A stretch of 63,255 bases of DNA, taken from JBOGXA01 sp050694175 (GTDB lineage: Bacteria > Actinomycetota > CADDZG01 > WHSQ01). The DNA lies in the NCBI GenBank assembly GCA_050694175.1, contig JBOGXA010000023.1, positions 1 through 63,255 of the forward strand, given 5' to 3'. The notes under the pieces are model-generated. The model ran no database searches. It saw only the letters and a list, made by a program, of their open reading frames with translations, and was not told the origin of the DNA. Below, piece by piece: positions 6,586 through 13,628 of the stretch (the stretch's first letter is position 1; each line of letters starts with the position of its first letter). The position numbers and the translations under genes are program-made.

Positions 6586-8439
6586 TCATGTGGAGCGCTC
6601 CTCGACGATCTCAGCGTTGAAAGCGCTGCGGACGAGCTCGACCGGATCCTCGTCATCCTCGGCACCCGCGTCGGATCTCGAGGCCGGTCCCTCGTCCTCT
6701 TCGCTCTCTGTACCGCCCCCCTGAAAAAAGCCGGTACCCGGTACGTCCCTGGTCAGAGGGGGTGTTTCGGTACCGAGTACCGACGTACCGTCTTTTTCCG
6801 CGATGGAAGGCAAGTAGCGTTCAAACACCGGCTCGAGCTCCTTTCGCACGTAACCGCGCTGTTTCTCTCCGTCGATCTTGAATTGGGTGGGCGAGATCCC
6901 GTAGGGCTTGAGCAGGCGCGCGAGCCGCGCTGCCGGGCCCTGTAGCTGGCGCGCGGTTAATGACGGCTCCCACCACTCGGCCCACGGCCCCTCGTCGTTC
7001 GCCACGAGACTCTCGAGCACGTCTGCCGTCGTCATGCGATCGACGCCTGCTCGATCAAATGCTGTCTTGATGTGTGACAGCAGCAGCACGCCGTAAGACT
7101 GCTCGCCGCTCTTCGCCGCGTCACTCGAGAGCCCGACCGCGGCAGCGCGCGCTCGGGTCGGCCAGTCGCCGCCTACGCAGTCGGCGATCGCGAGGAGCGG
7201 TTCCCACCCGTCTGCTGCGCGATCGTCAAGCTCCGAAGGGATCGTCGGCCGTGCCTCTCGCAGCTCATCGACACGCGTTTCGGCCCATGCCGCGAGCGAC
7301 TCACTCAACGGACGCGCCTGCTCGGTCGCCTCCCGCCGGCGAAACCGCTCGACGTGCTCTCCTGCCCGCCGGCGCAGGAGCTCAATGCGAATCGAGCGAT
7401 CGGCGATCGTGTCGGGCAGGGCGCCGATGCCGGCCAGGGCTTTGCAGCAGAAAACATCGAACTCCTCGATTCCCTTGCCCGCTTCGATACAGCGCGGCAC
7501 CCGACTCCCGCGCCGATGGCCCGCATTGAGCACCGCGCGCAGCCCCTCGAATTGCGGTGCGCGTCGAGTGAAGACAGTGTCGACCTCGTCGAGCAAGACA
7601 GTGGGCGTGTCGCGTTCGATCTTGCGATAGAGCACCGATTCCGAAGGCTCGACGGCGCGCCACGGCCGCCGGACGAGCAAGCTCAGCACGTCGAGGAGCC
7701 GACTCTTGCCGGATCGCTTTTCGGCGGAGCTCACATGCAGGTAGGCCGTCTCATCCGCGGCATCGAGCGCGTGAGTGTGCGCCACCCACAGAGCGACAGC
7801 ATCCGACTGTGGCTCGCTCGAAAATCGCACAAAGCGGCGGGCGAAGGTTGCCACCCGGTCGAGGAGCTCGGCCGCGTTTTCTGGGGGCCGCGCTCCGAAA
7901 CTCGTCTCTTCGCTCAGCACGCGCCGGAGATCGGCCTCGAGGAATTGGAGATCGCGTAGCTCGACGCCATTGTGTGCAGCCTTCGTCAACGTCTGCGCGA
8001 CCCCAAGCAGCTCGCGCCGGCGCGATCGGTCCTGCACGATCTCGACATAGGAAAACGCCGCGCTCGCCGTCGGATACGCGCCGATGAGAGTCAAGAGATA
8101 GTGCTTGCCTCCCACCTTGTCGAGCTCGCCCTTGCGCTCGAGGTGACTCGCGACCGTCACGACGTCGGCCGGCTGTCGCTGGTCGAAGAGATCGACCATC
8201 GCTCCGAAGATGAGCCGGTTACGGGGATCGAAGAAATCCTCCGGCTGCAATCTCTCCACGATTCCGGCGAGCACGCTCGGCGTGTCCATCGCGGCGCCGA
8301 GCAGTGCCTCCTCGGCCCCCGAATCGTGCGGCGGAATGTCGGAGGTGACGCTGTTTCCGCCACTACGATTCTTGCCGGACCTCGTTTTCGACCTGGCCGG
8401 CCCCCTGCCATTAGGGCCGGCTTTGTCGTTTCTAGGCAC
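6586..8439 (-). CDS. DnaB N-terminal / DUF3631 replication protein
   Basis: This is a 617-residue protein. Residues about 35-145 match the DnaB-helicase N-terminal domain (HDSGAEEALLGAAM, DFFDPRNRLIFGAMVDL). A P-loop region follows with SSAEKRSGKS (237-246) and a Walker B-like VLLDEVDTVF (281-290). The C-terminal third (about 375-560) resembles DUF3631, with KPYGISPTQFKIDGEKQRGY, found in phage and plasmid primase/helicase proteins. It probably replicates the excised element. The N-terminus is basic and the C-terminus acidic. It overlaps the excisionase gene by 8 nt. phiRv1-type elements carry a comparable gene at the same place. Confidence 0.85.
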   Translation of the reverse strand: MPRNDKAGPNGRGPARSKTRSGKNRSGGNSVTSDIPPHDSGAEEALLGAAMDTPSVLAGIVERLQPEDFFDPRNRLIFGAMVDLFDQRQPADVVTVASHLERKGELDKVGGKHYLLTLIGAYPTASAAFSYVEIVQDRSRRRELLGVAQTLTKAAHNGVELRDLQFLEADLRRVLSEETSFGARPPENAAELLDRVATFARRFVRFSSEPQSDAVALWVAHTHALDAADETAYLHVSSAEKRSGKSRLLDVLSLLVRRPWRAVEPSESVLYRKIERDTPTVLLDEVDTVFTRRAPQFEGLRAVLNAGHRRGSRVPRCIEAGKGIEEFDVFCCKALAGIGALPDTIADRSIRIELLRRRAGEHVERFRRREATEQARPLSESLAAWAETRVDELREARPTIPSELDDRAADGWEPLLAIADCVGGDWPTRARAAAVGLSSDAAKSGEQSYGVLLLSHIKTAFDRAGVDRMTTADVLESLVANDEGPWAEWWEPSLTARQLQGPAARLARLLKPYGISPTQFKIDGEKQRGYVRKELEPVFERYLPSIAEKDGTSVLGTETPPLTRDVPGTGFFQGGGTESEEDEGPASRSDAGAEDDEDPVELVRSAFNAEIVEERST

Positions 8440-8653
8440 CGCTGAGGGCCTCCTCGGCAGCGGGCGCGGTCACCGCTTCCTCGGCTTCACGCTCGAGGTG
8501 CCGCAGCAGCGCGGCCCGCGGGACTCGGATCTGTCTGCCGATTCGGATCGAGGGGATCTTCCCGGACCGGATGAGCGAGTAGGTCGAGTCCCGACCGATT
8601 CGCATTAGAGCCGCCACCTCTCGCGGCTTTAACAGCTCCTCTGACTCTTGCAC
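8432..8653 (-). CDS. xis: Excisionase / helix-turn-helix DNA-binding protein
   Basis: This 73-residue protein contains a MerR/excisionase-type winged helix: LLKPREVAALMRIGRDSTY, then SLIRSGKIPSIRIGRQIRVP, then a C-terminal helix. Excisionases bend att DNA and steer the integrase towards excision. Divergent transcription from the XRE regulator, with a ~110-bp intergenic region, is the layout of phage-like lysogeny switches. A CAT at 8651-8653 gives an ATG start. The family call is strong; an excision role is inferred from its neighbours. Confidence 0.85.
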   Translation of the reverse strand: MQESEELLKPREVAALMRIGRDSTYSLIRSGKIPSIRIGRQIRVPRAALLRHLEREAEEAVTAPAAEEALSGA

Positions 8654-8764
8654 TCCAATGCCTCCTCTCGGCCATCGGGATCAGAATGGTTGAATCAGAA
8701 TGCCGCAGACTCAGTTGGTAGTCAAGCATTGCATTTGCGATGGTTGATCGAATAGGCTGAGTCA
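8654..8764. promoter_or_regulatory. Divergent control region between xis and the XRE regulator
   Basis: This 111-bp region is AT-richer than its surroundings and contains two copies of ATCAGAATG (about 8689 and 8695-8702, the second as GAATCAGAATG). It also contains related GACTCAG/TGAGTCAG sequences near 8709 and 8758. Repeated short sites between divergent excisionase and XRE genes suggest operators of the XRE protein. Promoters are not resolved by eye. Confidence 0.5.
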
Positions 8765-9490
8765 GTGACCGATCAGGACTACCCAGAACTACAAAGCGTC
8801 ATTGCCCACAATCTGAGGCGCCTACGGGATGAGAGGGGCGATTCACAAGCCCATTTCGCCGCCCGGATCCTTGGGTTGGACTGGACGCAAAGCACCGTGG
8901 CCCAGATCGAGCGAGGCTACCGACCGGTCAACGTCGACGAGCTCCTGCTCTTGCCTTTGCTCCTCGAGTGTGAGCTCTGGGAGCTCCTCGACCACGATGG
9001 CCCCTGGATCCGCGTCGGCAAGCACGGTCGCGTCGAGCCCAAAGCGTTGAAATCGATCGTCACCGGCAAGCGGCCCAAGCCCAGTCCCTCCGCTCGGGAA
9101 GTCGCCGAACGGTTCAGCCGCGAGAGTGCCGAGCACGAGCTCAAGCAGCGAGCGGGCCCTCTCCTGCGTCGAGTCGCTGCTGTGATCGTCGACAAAGCCT
9201 CGCACCCGGACAACGCCATAGATAGGGCAGCCCCGCATTACACCGCGCATCACCAGTCGCGACGAGAGCCGGAGGGAAACGCTGCGCGCGCGCTCGGCTT
9301 GGATCCGCTCGAGGTAGTCGAGCTCTCTTATCGCCTGTGGGGGCAGGGGCTCACCGAAGAGCGTGACGAGATCGCGGCCGCACAAGCTCAGCGAAGAGAC
9401 GTGGATCCCGCCCGACGACTCGGTTGGGTGACGCGTGAACTTATCGACCAGCTCGAGACAGAGCTCGACCGAAAGAGGAGGAGACGGTGA
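8765..9490 (+). CDS. XRE-family transcriptional regulator of the element
   Basis: This is a 241-residue protein with an N-terminal helix-turn-helix (about residues 9-70): VIAHNLRRLRDERGDSQAHF, then STVAQIERGYRPVNVDELLL. The C-terminal part is charged and includes ALGLDPLEVVELSYRLWGQG, possibly an oligomerisation or sensor region, and ends in a basic DRKRRRR tail. The GTG start at 8765 is supported by the intergenic region. Its stop overlaps the integrase GTG (GTGA), so regulator and integrase are co-expressed and the protein may keep the element quiescent. It lies divergently from xis. Confidence 0.85.
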   Translation: MTDQDYPELQSVIAHNLRRLRDERGDSQAHFAARILGLDWTQSTVAQIERGYRPVNVDELLLLPLLLECELWELLDHDGPWIRVGKHGRVEPKALKSIVTGKRPKPSPSAREVAERFSRESAEHELKQRAGPLLRRVAAVIVDKASHPDNAIDRAAPHYTAHHQSRREPEGNAARALGLDPLEVVELSYRLWGQGLTEERDEIAAAQAQRRDVDPARRLGWVTRELIDQLETELDRKRRRR

Positions 9491-10656
9491 GGGGATACAA
9501 ACGCCGGCGATCGGATCAAAGTTGGACGCTCGAGGTGTACCTCGGGCGCGACCCCGTCACCGGCAAGAAACGCAAGCTCACGAAATCGATCCGGCCGACG
9601 GGATCGCTACGAGCTCAGGAGAAGGCAGCCGACGCGGCGCTCGCTCAAATGATCCACGAGGTAGAGACGGGCTCTTCACTCGAGCCGTCGAAACTCACGG
9701 TTGCCGGCTACCTCGATCGCTGGCTCGAGGTGACGAGGCCGCGCGTCAAGCCGCGCACACACGATCGATATGCCGAGCTCCTGCGCGTCCACGTCACGCC
9801 CGTGATCGGCCACATCGCTCTCGCCAAGCTGCGGCCTCTGCACGTCGAGAAGGTGCACGCGCGCGTGTTCGAGAGGGGCCGATCGGCACAGACCGTCCTC
9901 CACGTCCACCGCGTCCTGTCCTCCGCTCTCAAACAGGCCGTCCGCTGGCAGCTCGTCGGTCGCAACGTCGCCGAGGCAGTCGCCCCTCCCCGGCCCCCAA
10001 AACGCGAGATCGAAGCCCTCGAGCCGGAGCACGTATCGCGTCTCATGGATGCGATCGCCGGCACCGACCTCGAGCTCCCGGTCGTCCTCGCTCTCGGCAC
10101 GGGGATGCGTCGTGGCGAGATCCTCGGCCTGCGCTGGCACGACGTCGATCTCGATCGAGGCACCGCGCGCGTCAGTCAAACGCTGCAATCGGATCTCACC
10201 TTCTCGACGCCCAAGTCGCACCGCTCACGGCGCGCGCTCGGCCTCCCCGGATTCGTCGTCGAGGCTCTGAGGGCCCAGAGAAAGACCCAGGCCGAGAGGC
10301 GCCTGCTCTGTGGATCCGCGTGGCAGGACACCGATCTCGTCGTCGATCGAGGCGACGGGGGCCCGATCACGCCGGCTGTCCTCTCCAAGCGATTCGGTGC
10401 AGTCGCTCGCGCTGCGTGCTTGTCGATTGGCTTTCATGGTTTGCGGCACGGCCACGCCTCACTCCTGATTGCCTCGGGGGTCCACCTAAAGATCGCGTCC
10501 GAGCGACTCGGCCACGCGAGCATCCAGATCACCGCCGATCTTTACAGCCACGTCGCGCCGGCCCTCGATCGTCAGGCAGCGGAGACGCTCGACGCCCTCC
10601 TCACGCCGGCCTTTTCCGAAGTAGCGCGGCAAGAGCGCGGCAAAGCGGCTCCATAG
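9487..10656 (+). CDS. int: Tyrosine site-specific integrase
   Basis: This 389-residue phage-type integrase has an N-terminal AP2-like arm-binding region (RSDQSWTLEVYLGRDPVTGK), a SAM-like core-binding domain (about 70-160) and a catalytic domain. Visible catalytic residues are Arg in GTGMRRGEILGLRW, Lys in STPKSHRSRR, His-x-x-Arg in HGLRHGHASLL, His in RLGHASIQ and the Tyr nucleophile in TADLYSHV. The ORF ends 60 bp before the attachment repeat in tRNA-Arg, as expected for tRNA-targeting elements. Its last codons cover the right copy of the 26-bp repeat, so that repeat may serve both as coding sequence and as an arm site. Confidence 0.95.
   Translation: MRGYKRRRSDQSWTLEVYLGRDPVTGKKRKLTKSIRPTGSLRAQEKAADAALAQMIHEVETGSSLEPSKLTVAGYLDRWLEVTRPRVKPRTHDRYAELLRVHVTPVIGHIALAKLRPLHVEKVHARVFERGRSAQTVLHVHRVLSSALKQAVRWQLVGRNVAEAVAPPRPPKREIEALEPEHVSRLMDAIAGTDLELPVVLALGTGMRRGEILGLRWHDVDLDRGTARVSQTLQSDLTFSTPKSHRSRRALGLPGFVVEALRAQRKTQAERRLLCGSAWQDTDLVVDRGDGGPITPAVLSKRFGAVARAACLSIGFHGLRHGHASLLIASGVHLKIASERLGHASIQITADLYSHVAPALDRQAAETLDALLTPAFSEVARQERGKAAP
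10619..10644 (+). repeat. Right copy of the 26-bp repeat, possible integrase arm-type site
   Basis: This matches 301-326 with a single difference. It lies in the last codons of the integrase (VARQERGK) and 71 bp from the right att repeat. The internal duplication of GCGCGGCAA and the placement on both sides of the core suggest arm-type binding sites. Confidence 0.6.
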
Positions 10657-10715
10657 TCGCGACCGGGATCGGAGACGCCGGACCATAAGAGCAGGTCAGA
10701 GCTGTCCTTTCGTCC

Positions 10716-10758
10716 GTGCCCCCGGCAGGATTCGAACCTGCGACACCCGGTTTAGGAA
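10716..10758. repeat. Proximal attachment-site copy inside tRNA-Arg
   Basis: This is identical to 145-187. It covers the 3' end of the tRNA from the anticodon loop onward, so insertion left the tRNA intact. It sets the right boundary of the element. Confidence 0.92.
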
Positions 10759-10789
10759 ACCGGTGCTCTATCCCCTGAGCTACGAGGGC
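10717..10789 (-). tRNA. tRNA-Arg(CCT)
   Basis: The minus strand folds as a 73-nt tRNA. The acceptor stem is GCCCTCG against CGGGGGC with one G-U pair, followed by discriminator A. The D-arm is GCTC/GAGC. The anticodon stem is CCGGT/ACCGG with loop TTCCTAA, giving anticodon CCT (reads AGG). The T-arm is GCAGG/CCTGC with loop TTCGAAT. CCA is not encoded. It is the integration target of the neighbouring element. Confidence 0.96.
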
Positions 10790-10917
10790 GGTACTCGTAG
10801 AGCGGCGAAATGCCTTCACCCGGCCCTATCAGGTCAAGTCTAGTCAGCGATTGCTTGGCCCGGTCGCCGCTTCCGGTCCCAGTTCGCCGCGAAACACCGT
10901 CGGGTAGCGTCGGGGGC

Positions 10918-11586
10918 ATGAGCAGATACCGGCCGGTTCCCGCCCCCGAGCGTACGTTTGAGCCCAAGGAAGCACGCGCGGCTTCGCGTCGATTTCTGGA
11001 AGTCATGTCGTCTCGTCGCAGCATCCGCGATTACTCGACCGAGCCCTTCGATATGGAGTTGGTCGACAACGCCCTTGCCGTCGCCAACTCGGCCCCCTCC
11101 GGGGCAAACATTCAGCCGTGGAGTTTTGTTGTCGTCACCGATCCTGCGGTCAAGAAAGAGATCCGCGCTGGCGCAGAGGCCGAAGAAAGGGAGTTCTATT
11201 CGTCCAAAGCCTCGAGGCAATGGCTATCCGCTCTCGAGCCCCTCGGCACCGATTGGCGAAAGCCTCATCTCGAGGACGCGCCCGTCGTGATCGTAGTGTT
11301 CGAAGTTCACAAGTCCACGGTCGCGCCGCAGCCCTATTACCTGAAGGAGTCGGTCGGTATCGCGGTCGGGTTCCTTCTGGCGGCGCTCCATCAGGCGGGA
11401 CTCGCCACGCTGACTCATACTCCGAGCCCAATGCGGTTCCTGAACGAGATCCTCGGCCGGCCTCCGTACGAACGACCTTTTGTCGTCATTCCCGTGGGAA
11501 TGGCGGCGCCCGATGCGATCGTGCCCGACATCTCCAAGAAGACCGTGAACGAGGTTTCAACCTGGATCCCTCCTAGGGAGAGATAA
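10918..11586 (+). CDS. Nitroreductase-family flavoprotein, iodotyrosine-deiodinase-like
   Basis: This 222-residue FMN enzyme starts at ATG 10918. SSRRSIRDYSTEPF and NSAPSGANIQPWSFVV bind FMN, and ESVGIAVGFLLAALHQAGLA is the dimer-interface helix of the nitroreductase fold. The active-site lid reads EEREFYSSKASRQWLSALEP followed by LGTDWRKPHL. This closely follows vertebrate iodotyrosine deiodinase, including the Glu, Tyr and Lys that hold the zwitterion of halotyrosine. Bacterial homologues with deiodinase activity are known, so reductive dehalogenation of halotyrosine is a reasonable prediction. The true substrate is unknown. Its 3' end overlaps the convergent AhpD-like gene by 14 nt. A longer upstream start at 10810 is unlikely. 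Confidence 0.85.
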   Translation: MSRYRPVPAPERTFEPKEARAASRRFLEVMSSRRSIRDYSTEPFDMELVDNALAVANSAPSGANIQPWSFVVVTDPAVKKEIRAGAEAEEREFYSSKASRQWLSALEPLGTDWRKPHLEDAPVVIVVFEVHKSTVAPQPYYLKESVGIAVGFLLAALHQAGLATLTHTPSPMRFLNEILGRPPYERPFVVIPVGMAAPDAIVPDISKKTVNEVSTWIPPRER

Positions 11587-12133
11587 ACCACGGTTCCACC
11601 TCCACCCCGAGACCATCAGCGATCCTGTTGACGTATGCGTAGTAAGAAGTGACTTCGGCAATTGCCAGTATGTCGCCCTCCTCGAAGCCGACGTCCCTTA
11701 ATCGCTCGACGTCGTCCCGCTCCATACGGCTGGGGCTGAGCGTCAGCTTCTCTGCATACTCGAGCATTGCAAGCCGTCTTTCATCCAGCCCGGCGCCCCG
11801 GAAGTCTTCCGCTATCCGTTCGACCAAGGCACCATCTCTAAGCAGCCGGCGACCGCGCCCGTGGTGGATCACTCAGTAATGGCAATTGTTCAAGCGGCTT
11901 ACGACGAGCGCAATCATCTCCCGCTCGGCTTTGCGCAACCCGGGGGTCGACGACATCACCGCCTGATAGAGAGCGAAATGACCGGCGAGCCCCGAAGAGT
12001 GAAGCGAATGAATACGGAGAATCTCGTCCACCCGCCCCGTCTCGGGATCGATCATTTGATCGTAGAGCTCTTTCAGCTCAGATCCTGCAGCCTCCTCGTC
12101 AATAATCCGGATCCAGGCCATCCACTCCTCCAT
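11573..12133 (-). CDS. AhpD-like peroxidase with in-frame TGA at the catalytic cysteine (candidate selenoprotein)
   Basis: Two adjacent same-frame ORFs join across one TGA (11873-11875) into a 186-codon AhpD/carboxymuconolactone-decarboxylase-type peroxidase of normal family length. The first part has RVDEILRIHSLHSSGLAGH and REMIALVVSRLNNCHY. Then comes TGA, then VIHHGRGRRLLRDGALVERI and the usual C-terminus IADGLGVEVEPWF. Relatives have CxxC followed two residues later by HH here, so the TGA (codon 87) replaces the second redox cysteine and gives C84-H-Y-U87. Both sides are intact with no other shift. Selenocysteine is therefore more likely than a chance nonsense mutation, and AhpD-like selenoproteins have been reported before. 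Start ATG 12133 has AAGGCGA upstream; ATG 12121 is possible. If UGA only stops, the product is an 86-residue fragment. Confidence 0.8.
11848..11859 (-). promoter_or_regulatory. Candidate bacterial SECIS hairpin of the AhpD-like gene
   Basis: Nucleotides 14-25 after the TGA form GGCG-CGGT-CGCC, a 4-bp GC stem with a loop containing GGT. Bacterial SECIS elements lie immediately downstream of the UGA, with a G-containing apical loop roughly 16-37 nt away. The position and loop fit, but the stem is short and GC-rich DNA makes such hairpins by chance. Confidence 0.45.
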
Positions 12134-12239
12134 GGTCTCGTCGCCTTGCTCTGGCCGAATGTAGTCGGCGAGTACACATGCGGTGTCCCGCTGACTGCGA
12201 AGATGGCCATGAGACCCGGCCATTCCAAGGAGGGCTGGC

Positions 12240-13139
12240 ATGCAGATCGCGATGATTGGACTCGGCAGGATGGGAGCCAATATGACGCGGCGCCTGCTGC
12301 GCGGAGGCCATGAGGTCGTCGCTTACGCACGCGATGCTCAAGCGGTCGACGTCGCCGCGTCAGAAGGGGCGACCGGGGCCGGCTCTCTGGAGGATGCCGT
12401 GACCACCCTGAACGCCCCCCGGGTCGTGTGGCTCATGATCCCCGCGGGAGATCCGACGGAGGAAACGGTTGCGCGTCTGGGGGATCTGCTCGAGCCCGGC
12501 GACGTCGTTGTCGATGGTGGCAACTCCCGTTACACCGATACCGTGCGGCGCGCGCAAATGCTCGCAACGAAGGACATTGGATTTGTAGATGCGGGCACGT
12601 CCGGCGGGATCTGGGGGCTCGACAACGGCTACTGCCTCATGGTGGGGGCCGACCGCGACGCTTTCGAACGCATCGAGCCTGCGCTTGTGACGCTCGCGCC
12701 AGAGGGTGGTTACGCGCATGTCGGGCCCCCCGGCGCAGGCCACTTCACCAAGATGGTGCACAACGGCATCGAGTACGCGCTGATGGAGGCCTACGGAGAG
12801 GGATTCGAACTCTTAAAGGCGAGTGACTACGATCTCGACGTTGCACAGATCGCAGAGCTGTGGCGGCACGCGAGTGTCGTGCGTTCGTGGCTACTTGATC
12901 TCGCCGCGAGCGCACTCGCCCGCGATCCCGAGCTCAAGGAGGTCTCCGACTGGGTTGAGGACTCCGGCGAGGGCCGGTGGACGGTTCAGACCGCCCTCGA
13001 CAGTGCGGTGCCGGCCCCCGTCATCGCGCTGTCGCTGTTCCGCCGCTTTGCATCCCGCCAGGACGAGTCGTTCTCGAACAAGCTCTTGGCGGCGCTCCGA
13101 AAGGAGTTTGGCGGCCACGCGCCGCACGAAAAGGAGTGA
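12240..13139 (+). CDS. gnd: 6-phosphogluconate dehydrogenase, decarboxylating, short (NAD-type) form
   Basis: This 299-residue enzyme converts 6-phosphogluconate to ribulose 5-phosphate and CO2 in the oxidative pentose phosphate pathway. The Rossmann motif GLGRMGANM is at the N-terminus, and substrate-binding and catalytic segments GGNSRYTDT, GTSGGIWGL and GAGHFTKMVHNGIEYALM are all visible. The length (about 300 rather than 470 residues) marks the short GndA/YqeC type, often NAD-dependent. It is divergent from the AhpD-like gene and convergent with acpS, 12 bp away. 6-Phosphogluconolactonase lies elsewhere in the window (34837-35508). Confidence 0.9.
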   Translation: MQIAMIGLGRMGANMTRRLLRGGHEVVAYARDAQAVDVAASEGATGAGSLEDAVTTLNAPRVVWLMIPAGDPTEETVARLGDLLEPGDVVVDGGNSRYTDTVRRAQMLATKDIGFVDAGTSGGIWGLDNGYCLMVGADRDAFERIEPALVTLAPEGGYAHVGPPGAGHFTKMVHNGIEYALMEAYGEGFELLKASDYDLDVAQIAELWRHASVVRSWLLDLAASALARDPELKEVSDWVEDSGEGRWTVQTALDSAVPAPVIALSLFRRFASRQDESFSNKLLAALRKEFGGHAPHEKE

Positions 13140-13151
13140 GGCGACTCTCCT

Positions 13152-13493
13152 CTAGGAAGTGCGAAGTGCTACGGCGATCGCGACTCCCGCGTCGTGCGAG
13201 ATCGATACTTCGACCGCAGTTTTGACATCGTCGCTTCGAACGTGCGCGGTCGGTGCTCCATTTGCGTCGCGTTCGATCTCGATCCGGCGGGCCCACGCAT
13301 TGAGTGGGCCAAGATCCAGCGCTTTGATCACCGCCTCCTTGGCCGCGAGGGTGCCGGCGAAATGGATCACCGGGTCGACGGCGCGCTCGCAGTAGGCGCG
13401 TTCGGCGTTGGTGAAGAGCCTCTCGGTGAGCCGCGGCGAGTCGGCAAGCATCCGGCGAAGCCGCTCAACGCCGACGACATCGACCCCAATCAT
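13152..13493 (-). CDS. acpS: Holo-[acyl-carrier-protein] synthase
   Basis: This 113-residue 4'-phosphopantetheinyl transferase activates apo-ACP by transferring phosphopantetheine from CoA. It begins MIGVDVVGVERL (Mg-binding Asp) and has the conserved FAGTLAAKEAVIKAL and VSISHDAGVAIAVAL motifs. It is the last gene of the fatty-acid operon, after a 135-bp gap that holds a hairpin, so it may partly have its own signal. Its acpP substrate is three genes upstream in transcription order. Confidence 0.93.
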   Translation of the reverse strand: MIGVDVVGVERLRRMLADSPRLTERLFTNAERAYCERAVDPVIHFAGTLAAKEAVIKALDLGPLNAWARRIEIERDANGAPTAHVRSDDVKTAVEVSISHDAGVAIAVALRTS

Positions 13494-13568
13494 CGTTCCA
13501 GCCGAGTGTGCATCAGATCACGTATAGCCCACGCAGTTGCACAGTCGACCAAGCGGGACAAGATGCGA

Positions 13569-13597
13569 CGGGCGAGCGGCCCTCAGCCACTCGCCCG
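13569..13597 (-). terminator. Hairpin between fabF and acpS
   Basis: CGGGCGAG at 13569-13576 pairs with CTCGCCCG at 13590-13597 around a 13-nt loop, 32 bp past the fabF stop on the minus strand. No strong T-run follows, so it could be a partial terminator or processing site that lowers acpS expression. Confidence 0.5.
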
Positions 13598-13628
13598 TTC
13601 GCATGCCCCCCAATCCCGGCTCCTGCGA

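Larger units (their letters stand above)
145..10758. mobile_element. tRNA-Arg-integrated phage-satellite-like element (phiRv1/phiRv2-type organisation)
   Basis: Perfect 43-bp direct repeats bound a ~10.6 kb segment. The right repeat is inside an intact tRNA-Arg(CCT), and the tyrosine integrase lies next to it. Inside are integrase, XRE regulator, excisionase, a DnaB-N/DUF3631 replication protein, a run of small overlapping minus-strand ORFs and a P27-type small terminase. No large terminase, portal, major capsid, tail or lysis gene is recognisable, and no FtsK-like conjugation gene. The size and gene order resemble the ~10-kb mycobacterial prophage-like elements phiRv1 and phiRv2, which however keep capsid and protease genes. 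The left third carries apparent cargo or remnants: a broken P-loop ATPase, a DUF2511 lipoprotein and a K+ channel. The satellite reading is inference from gene content. Confidence 0.85.

Noticed and set aside
10601..10819. 72-aa minus-strand ORF reading LVAQGIEHRFPKPGVAGSNP
   Set aside because: It is a well-known spurious translation through a tRNA gene.
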